12,189 nt of DNA from SZUA-265 sp966249405 (GTDB lineage Bacteria; Myxococcota_A; Polyangia; Polyangiales; Polyangiaceae): assembly GCA_966249405.1 (NCBI GenBank), contig CBINDO010000252.1:1-12189 (forward strand), written 5' to 3'. How positions within the stretch are numbered: the first letter of the stretch is position 1; every line of letters begins with the position of its first letter. The notes below the pieces were generated by a model. That model ran no database searches and was not told the origin of the DNA. It saw only the letters and a list, made by a program, of their open reading frames with translations. Shown piece by piece: positions 7,924 through 12,189 of this stretch. A program made the translations under genes and the position numbers.

Positions 7924-9255
7924 ATGGAGCTCGCGTCGTATGCGATCCTGGCCTTGGTCGTCGTGGCGTCGCTGGCTGGTCTGCTTCGGCCCGGCATTGG
8001 CGCCGCGTTGGGGTTTCTGGTGTTCGCCATCGAGCAGTCGCTCGCGAGCGGCATCCAGTATTTCGTGGCCAGACCGACGGTTTGGAATCTGGTCAGCGCC
8101 TTCGTCGTATTGACGTTGCTGGGTTCGGCGGTCGTGCGCGGCCGCTACCGCCTGCGCGGTTTCTTTCGCCCTGTCTTCATCAGCGCGGTGCTACTGACCG
8201 CGTATTTCATTTGGGCGTGCTCGTGGGGGCCTTTGCCGGACGTGTGGGCCCTGACCGTGGCGATCGTCCCATACGCTGCGATTCAATTGGTGCTCGTACC
8301 ACTTCTCATCCAGTCACGAGCCGACGCGCGCGCGATGTTCGACTGGCTCGCCATCTTGGGGATCAGTGTTGGACTGTTGGCCTTGATCCACCTCGAAGCG
8401 ACACAGAACACGCAGCGCCTCCAGCTGGGGGCGGCGGGTGCGGAAGGGGTTGGCATGAATCCGATGGCGTTGTCTGAGGCGTGCGCTCTGGCCGCGATGG
8501 TCCTGGTTTCGCTTTCCAAGCCGCGCCTTGGACGGTGGCTGGTGCTGGCGCGCTGGCCCTTGGTGATCGGGTCTCTGGCGATGGCCGGTTTGGCGTCCCG
8601 TGGCGAGGTGTTTGCGGCCCTTGCCGCAGTCACCTTAGCCATGCTTCTGGTGCCGGAAGGCGGCTTTACCCAGCGCAGTATTCGCGTGGCATCGACTGCA
8701 CTTTTGGGAGCTGCCAGTCTGTATCTCGTGCTCGCGACGGAGGTGGGGACGCGTTACACGGTGGCCCGGCTCGAGGGCGACGCCAACGTGCGCTACTTCG
8801 CGTCGTCCACCATGCTTTCCATATTCTTCTCGAGTCCGGAGAGCTGGTTTCGCGGGTTGGGCACGAACTACTCTCAGATGCTGATCGGGATGTATCCACA
8901 CAATCAGCCCGTGCAGGCGCTCACCGAAGGCGGGATCCTCGGGGCGCTCGTTTGGGTGTCCCTGCATGCTTTTGCGCTGCGAGCCTACCTGACTGCTCGC
9001 CCCAAATGCACGGACTCCGACTCGCGCTCTCTGCTGCGCGTCGCCACGGCATTGTGGGTCTACTTCGTGGTGGTGGGGCTCAAGCGTGGGCACGTCCTCG
9101 ACGTCTGGGCGTTCTCTTCGGCCGTCGTTTTGGAGCGTTGCGCGCTGGTGCTCGGGGATGCACGCGCTGCCGTCTCCGGGTCCAACGTCGCGTCGACGGC
9201 TTCGTCGACGGCACCACGCGTCGGTCGATTGGGGCGTGTGGGGTCACGAGTATGA
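7924..9255 (+). CDS. O-antigen ligase/polymerase-like membrane protein
   Basis: A 443-aa polytopic inner-membrane protein with about 11-13 hydrophobic segments (for example about 5-21, 25-45, 55-71, 83-101, 106-130, 141-157, 181-197, 205-243 as two, 256-272, 334-356, 371-410 as two). Between the segments near 272 and 334 lies a larger soluble loop, as in the O-antigen ligase/Wzy_C family (WaaL and Wzy polymerases). Family-like motifs are GLASRGE (222-228) before a helix and PHNQPVQALTEGGILG (325-340), the latter matching the conserved HN-x(n)-E-x-G-x-x-G loop. These proteins join undecaprenyl-linked sugar units to lipid A or to each other at the periplasmic face; ligase and polymerase cannot be separated by sequence alone. 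ATG 7924 opens the first helix; the frame extends upstream to 7720 but that part is not membrane-like. The stop overlaps the next start by 4 bases. Confidence 0.85.
   Translation: MELASYAILALVVVASLAGLLRPGIGAALGFLVFAIEQSLASGIQYFVARPTVWNLVSAFVVLTLLGSAVVRGRYRLRGFFRPVFISAVLLTAYFIWACSWGPLPDVWALTVAIVPYAAIQLVLVPLLIQSRADARAMFDWLAILGISVGLLALIHLEATQNTQRLQLGAAGAEGVGMNPMALSEACALAAMVLVSLSKPRLGRWLVLARWPLVIGSLAMAGLASRGEVFAALAAVTLAMLLVPEGGFTQRSIRVASTALLGAASLYLVLATEVGTRYTVARLEGDANVRYFASSTMLSIFFSSPESWFRGLGTNYSQMLIGMYPHNQPVQALTEGGILGALVWVSLHAFALRAYLTARPKCTDSDSRSLLRVATALWVYFVVVGLKRGHVLDVWAFSSAVVLERCALVLGDARAAVSGSNVASTASSTAPRVGRLGRVGSRV
9191..9212. repeat. Short direct repeat, CGTCGACGGC x2
   Basis: Two exact 10-base copies (9191-9200 and 9203-9212) separated by TT lie near the 3' end of the ligase gene; each contains the palindrome CGTCGACG. 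They encode part of the low-complexity ASTASST tail, so the repetition may reflect only that composition. Confidence 0.5.
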
Positions 9256-9833
9256 TTCACTATTCGGCGATCTGCGAAGCCGGCGCGACCGTAGGTGCGG
9301 GCACCAAGATCTGGCACTTCTGCCACGTCGTCGCTGGAGCACGGATTGGCGAGCGCTGCTCCGTCGGGCAAGGTTGTTTCATCGCCGCGACGGCGCGTTT
9401 GGGTGACGGAGTGCGGCTCCAGAACCACGTCAGCGTATACGACGGCGTGGAGCTCGACGATTTCGTGTTTTGCGGCCCCAGCGTCGTCTTCACGAACGTC
9501 CGGACACCTCGCGTCGAGGTGCCGCGCCGCGAGCAGTTCGAGCGCACCGTCGTCGAACGCGGCGCTTCCATCGGCGCGAACTCCACCATTCGCTGCGGCA
9601 TACGCATCGGACGTTATGCGATGATCGGCGCCGGTGCCGTGGTTACACGCGACGTGCCGGCGTTTGCGCTGGTCGTAGGTAACCCGGCGGCCTTGGTTGG
9701 GTGGGTTGGTCGGGGGGGAACGCGCCTGCACTTCGACGCCGCGGGCGCTGCCAGCTGCGCCGAAACGGGCTTTCAGTACCGCTTCGTGGCTGGCCGCGTG
9801 GAGGAGCTGCCGCCCAGCGCGCCCACTGCGTGA
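9252..9833 (+). CDS. WbpD/WlbB-like UDP-sugar N-acetyltransferase (left-handed beta helix)
   Basis: A 193-aa hexapeptide-repeat acyltransferase. It aligns by eye with Pseudomonas WbpD and Bordetella WlbB, which acetylate the 3-amino group of UDP-2-acetamido-3-amino-glucuronate in the cytosol to give the diacetamido-uronic acid used in O-antigen. Shared landmarks are IWHFCHVVAGARIG (20-33), GQGCFIA (39-45), LQNHVSVYD (56-64), FCGPSVVFTNV (73-83; Asn82 matches the active-site Asn of the family), GANSTIRCGIRIG (108-120), IGAGAVVTRDVP (125-136) and VGNPA (142-146). Related QdtC/FdtC-type enzymes acting on dTDP-amino sugars remain possible. ATG 9252 overlaps the ligase stop as ATGA, indicating translational coupling. 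A frame open far upstream (to 8481) is the shadow of the ligase gene. Only 10 bases separate its stop from that of the convergent kinase gene. Confidence 0.9.
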   Translation: MIHYSAICEAGATVGAGTKIWHFCHVVAGARIGERCSVGQGCFIAATARLGDGVRLQNHVSVYDGVELDDFVFCGPSVVFTNVRTPRVEVPRREQFERTVVERGASIGANSTIRCGIRIGRYAMIGAGAVVTRDVPAFALVVGNPAALVGWVGRGGTRLHFDAAGAASCAETGFQYRFVAGRVEELPPSAPTA

Positions 9834-9843
9834 ACGGCGCGCC

Positions 9844-12018
9844 TCAAGACGGCTTTTCGTTCGAGTAATAGTAATAGTGGTAGCGGTAGTTGCCGTACCC
9901 GCCGCGCCCGAGGTCGGTCGCGTTCAGCACGACGCCCAACGTCGTGGGCGATACGTCCCGCAACATGCGCATCGCCTGTTTGGCGAGCTCACGGTACGTC
10001 GCGTGGGCGCGGACCACGAGCAAGGTCCCGTCGACCAAGGTCGAGAGGATGGTGGCGTCGGTGACCGCGGCGACGGGCGGGCTATCGATCACGATGCAGT
10101 CGTAGCGACTCTCGAGGTGAGACAAGAACTTCGCGAAACGTTCGCTGTGCAGGAGCTCGGCCGGGTTTGGCACGCTGGGGCCAGCGACCAGCAGGGAAAG
10201 GTTTGGCACCTGCGTCTTCAGGTCGACCTTGTCCAACAACTCGGGCTCCATCAACATCGCCGTCAACCCAGCCTCGTTGGTGCGCTCGAACACTTTGTGC
10301 ATCCGAGGTTTGCGTAGGTCGCAGTCCATGAGCAGAACGCTCTTGCCGGTCTGGGCGAGCGTGGTGGCGATCCAGCACGCCACCGTCGTTTTGCCTTCGA
10401 ATGGGCCGCCGCTGGTGATCAACAACTTGCGGAGAGGCTTGTCGGGGGCGCTGAGGGTGAGATTCGTTCGCAGCGCTCGCGCCGCCTCGGCGATGTTGCT
10501 CGACGGCTTTTCGTGGACGAGCAGCTCGTTCGAAAGACCGGGTCGTCGACGACCCTTGGGTTTCTTCTCGCCGCGCCCCGTGCTGACCGTGACGGGAAGC
10601 ACGGCGAGGATGGGCGTCTGCAGTGTTTCCTCGACTTCGTTGGGATTGCGGAAGGTGCGGTCGAAGTAGCTGCGTCCCAGTGCCAACAAGAAGCCAGCCG
10701 CCAAACCCACGACGATCCCGAACGCGACGTTGACTGGTGTGCGCGGGTAGACTGGGCCGCTGCCGGCTTTGGCTTCATCGAGTACGCGGATGTTGTTGAA
10801 GCGCATGAAGCGAGTGATGTCGCTCTCTTTGGTACGCTCCAGCACCACCGAATAGAGACGCTCCGTGTTTTCTTTGGCGCGTTCGAGCCGTCGGTATTCG
10901 AGCCCGAGGGCGTTGAGGTCCAGCGCGCGCGTCGTGGCCCGTGAGTGCAGGCGCTGCAGCCCCGATTCCTCGCGACGTTTCGTCGCCAGGTCCGCTTCGA
11001 GGGCGGAGCGGATGTTGGCGATTTCGGCCGACAACGCGTTCGAAAGTTCATCGACCAAGGCTTGGCTCGCCAGCACCGACGGGTGCTGATCTCCGCGACC
11101 GGAGCGAACCAGCTCCTCGTGACTCGCCTTCGCGTTGACCCATTGAGCGCGCAGCGAGGTGATGACCCCACTGTTGAGGAATTCCGTCGAGGGCAAGTGA
11201 GATGGGTCGACGTTGGACAACTTCTGGAGGTGTTCGTGGCGAGCAACCAAGTTCTCGATTTCGGTGCGCACTCGCGTGAGCGCGGTGCTCAATTGGTTGA
11301 TCTCTTCGCGCAGCAGATTGTTCTGGTCGTCGATCGACACCGACAACAGCTGATTGCTACGCTTGTATTCGTGCAGTGCGACTTCGCGGTCGTCGAGCTC
11401 CGTCTTGAGCTTGGAGAGTTGGACGTTCAGCCATTCGGCGGCGTTCTCCGTCGAGTCGAGCACCGTGTCGACGTTGTTGTCGATGTACAGCTCCACCAGC
11501 GTGCGAAGCACCCGCTCGGCGCGACTCGGATCGGCGTCCGTGAACGACACCTCGACCAAGCGACTCTCTTTGATTCCGTTGACGGACAAGCGCGATTGAA
11601 CGGCCGATTGCGCAGCGTCTTCGTCTGGTCCCGGGGCGTTCGGGGGCAACTCCGAGCCAGGAGGGCGGTTGAGGATGAACGAGATGTCGTTGTGCAGCCC
11701 GAGTCGCCGCACGGTGTCGGCGGCAAGCTTACGGCTGCGCAAGATCTCGTATTGCGTTCGGTAATACTGCTGAGCGTCCCAGAACATGCCAGCGCCGACA
11801 TCTGCCACGTTCTGGATGTCGGGCCCCAACGGGCTCGGGGGATGAGGATCGATTTGTATTGTCGTCGACGCCGAGTATATCTTAGTCTGACCAAGGGAAT
11901 AAAACGCGGAGACACAGCCACCGACCAGCGCGAAGAACACGAGCCACAGCCAGCTTCGACGCAGTACGTGAAGAAGGAAGAGCGGGATTTGTTTGGACTC
12001 GTCGTCAGCCGAAGCCAT
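9844..12018 (-). CDS. Wzc-like polysaccharide co-polymerase with BY-kinase domain
   Basis: A 724-aa inner-membrane protein that controls chain length and export of capsule, exopolysaccharide or O-antigen. The N-terminal Wzz domain has a first membrane helix (about 22-42), a long periplasmic coiled-coil region (about 190-400), a Pro-rich YPRTP motif (424-428) and a second helix (about 429-448). The cytoplasmic tyrosine autokinase follows: the ALRTNL segment (515-520), Walker A SGGPFEGKTT (536-545), Walker A' LLMDCDLRKP (562-571) and Walker B IVIDSPP (642-648). It ends in a Tyr cluster with seven Tyr between 708 and 718, the expected autophosphorylation tail. Kinase and Wzz domains are fused in one chain, as in proteobacterial Wzc, unlike the split pairs of Firmicutes. 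No cognate phosphatase (Wzb) or outer-membrane channel (Wza) is in the window. ATG 12018 gives a normal cytoplasmic N-terminus; no strong ribosome site is visible. Confidence 0.95.
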   Translation of the reverse strand: MASADDESKQIPLFLLHVLRRSWLWLVFFALVGGCVSAFYSLGQTKIYSASTTIQIDPHPPSPLGPDIQNVADVGAGMFWDAQQYYRTQYEILRSRKLAADTVRRLGLHNDISFILNRPPGSELPPNAPGPDEDAAQSAVQSRLSVNGIKESRLVEVSFTDADPSRAERVLRTLVELYIDNNVDTVLDSTENAAEWLNVQLSKLKTELDDREVALHEYKRSNQLLSVSIDDQNNLLREEINQLSTALTRVRTEIENLVARHEHLQKLSNVDPSHLPSTEFLNSGVITSLRAQWVNAKASHEELVRSGRGDQHPSVLASQALVDELSNALSAEIANIRSALEADLATKRREESGLQRLHSRATTRALDLNALGLEYRRLERAKENTERLYSVVLERTKESDITRFMRFNNIRVLDEAKAGSGPVYPRTPVNVAFGIVVGLAAGFLLALGRSYFDRTFRNPNEVEETLQTPILAVLPVTVSTGRGEKKPKGRRRPGLSNELLVHEKPSSNIAEAARALRTNLTLSAPDKPLRKLLITSGGPFEGKTTVACWIATTLAQTGKSVLLMDCDLRKPRMHKVFERTNEAGLTAMLMEPELLDKVDLKTQVPNLSLLVAGPSVPNPAELLHSERFAKFLSHLESRYDCIVIDSPPVAAVTDATILSTLVDGTLLVVRAHATYRELAKQAMRMLRDVSPTTLGVVLNATDLGRGGYGNYRYHYYYYSNEKPS
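9865..9876 (-). repeat. Hexanucleotide microrepeat encoding the Tyr4 tract
   Basis: On the plus strand GTAATA occurs twice in a row, giving alternating TAC/TAT codons for Tyr718-Tyr715 of the BY-kinase. Further Tyr codons follow at 9880-9882 (Tyr713), 9886-9888 (Tyr711) and 9895-9897 (Tyr708). This tract is AT-richer than its surroundings. Slippage by whole repeats would change the number of phosphorylatable Tyr without changing frame. Confidence 0.6.
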
Positions 12019-12062
12019 GTGGTTTGCGTGTCGAGAAAACGCCCTGTTTGCGGTGAAGCCTT

Positions 12063-12091
12063 AGTCTATGCCGAGCGGATCTGGGCGCCAA
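12063..12091 (-). promoter_or_regulatory. Candidate sigma70-type promoter of the Wzc-like gene
   Basis: On the minus strand TTGGCG (12086-12091) and TAGACT (12063-12068) are separated by exactly 17 bases; each matches its consensus at 4 of 6 positions. Transcription would start near 12056, leaving an untranslated leader of about 38 bases before ATG 12018. The placement is sensible but the match is modest, so chance is possible. The rest of 12092-12189 shows no gene or structure that I can support. Confidence 0.35.
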
Positions 12092-12189
12092 TCGCGTTGT
12101 TGTCGTCAAATGGGCGGGAACCTTGAAGATTCAGAGAGGGGTCAACGCGCTTTGGCTTGTTGGCCGGATAGGGAAGGTTGAGGCTTGGA

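Noticed and set aside
7728..8054. 109-codon upstream extension of the metallophosphoesterase frame
   Set aside because: It would run through the divergent intergenic region into the ligase gene, and the family begins at the MRIGIFSDVH strand.
8481..9251. Upstream extension of the acetyltransferase frame
   Set aside because: It overlaps the ligase gene in another frame, is Arg/Cys-rich rather than beta-helical, and the ATG at 9252 falls exactly at the family N-terminus.
10945..12126. 393-codon plus-strand ORF opposite the Wzc-like gene
   Set aside because: It lies fully antisense to a well-supported gene with intact Wzz and BY-kinase motifs; long antisense frames are expected at this GC content and its product (rich in Arg, Val and Gln) shows no family motif.

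Overview
This is a GC-rich, densely coding chromosomal window. It most resembles a myxobacterium-type member of the Myxococcota (perhaps Polyangiales). That placement is an inference from three things: the base composition, the Cys/Gly motif in the secreted protein at the left edge (a style I associate with large myxobacterial genomes), and a TonB/AgmX-like envelope protein with a long Pro/Ala-rich spacer. I see no insertion sequence, phage gene, CRISPR array, rRNA or complete tRNA.

Layout, left to right. (1) Positions 2-247 are the 3' end of a secreted, Cys-motif, Pro-rich protein. It is followed on the same strand by a YbiT-type ABC-F ATPase with an added C-terminal coiled coil (266-2179), an exported M74 (MepA-type) murein endopeptidase (2248-3294) and MenB, the dihydroxynaphthoyl-CoA synthase of menaquinone synthesis (3326-4216). 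(2) A short convergent gap (4217-4304) holds a hairpin that is a perfect match to a tRNA T-arm. It separates menB from serB (4305-5531, minus), a two-ACT-domain phosphoserine phosphatase. (3) Divergent from serB lies a membrane-anchored TonB/AgmX-like protein (5752-6888). It converges on a YfcE-like metallophosphoesterase (6990-7727, minus). (4) The right third is surface-polysaccharide territory. An O-antigen ligase/polymerase-like membrane protein (7924-9255) overlaps by 4 bases a WbpD/WlbB-like sugar N-acetyltransferase (9252-9833). These run tail-to-tail, only 10 bases apart, with a large Wzc-type BY-kinase/chain-length regulator (9844-12018, minus). The last 171 bases look like the promoter region of that kinase.

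The left two thirds is a mixture of housekeeping and envelope genes with no single pathway. The right third is probably the edge of a Wzx/Wzy-type exopolysaccharide or O-antigen locus. In it, the acetyltransferase would prepare a diacetamido-uronic acid precursor, the ligase/polymerase-like protein would join repeat units or transfer chains, and the BY-kinase would govern chain length and export. No clearly new multi-gene system is visible. The least explained items are the TonB/AgmX-like protein with four C-terminal cysteines, the T-arm-like hairpin, and the edge-truncated Cys-motif protein.
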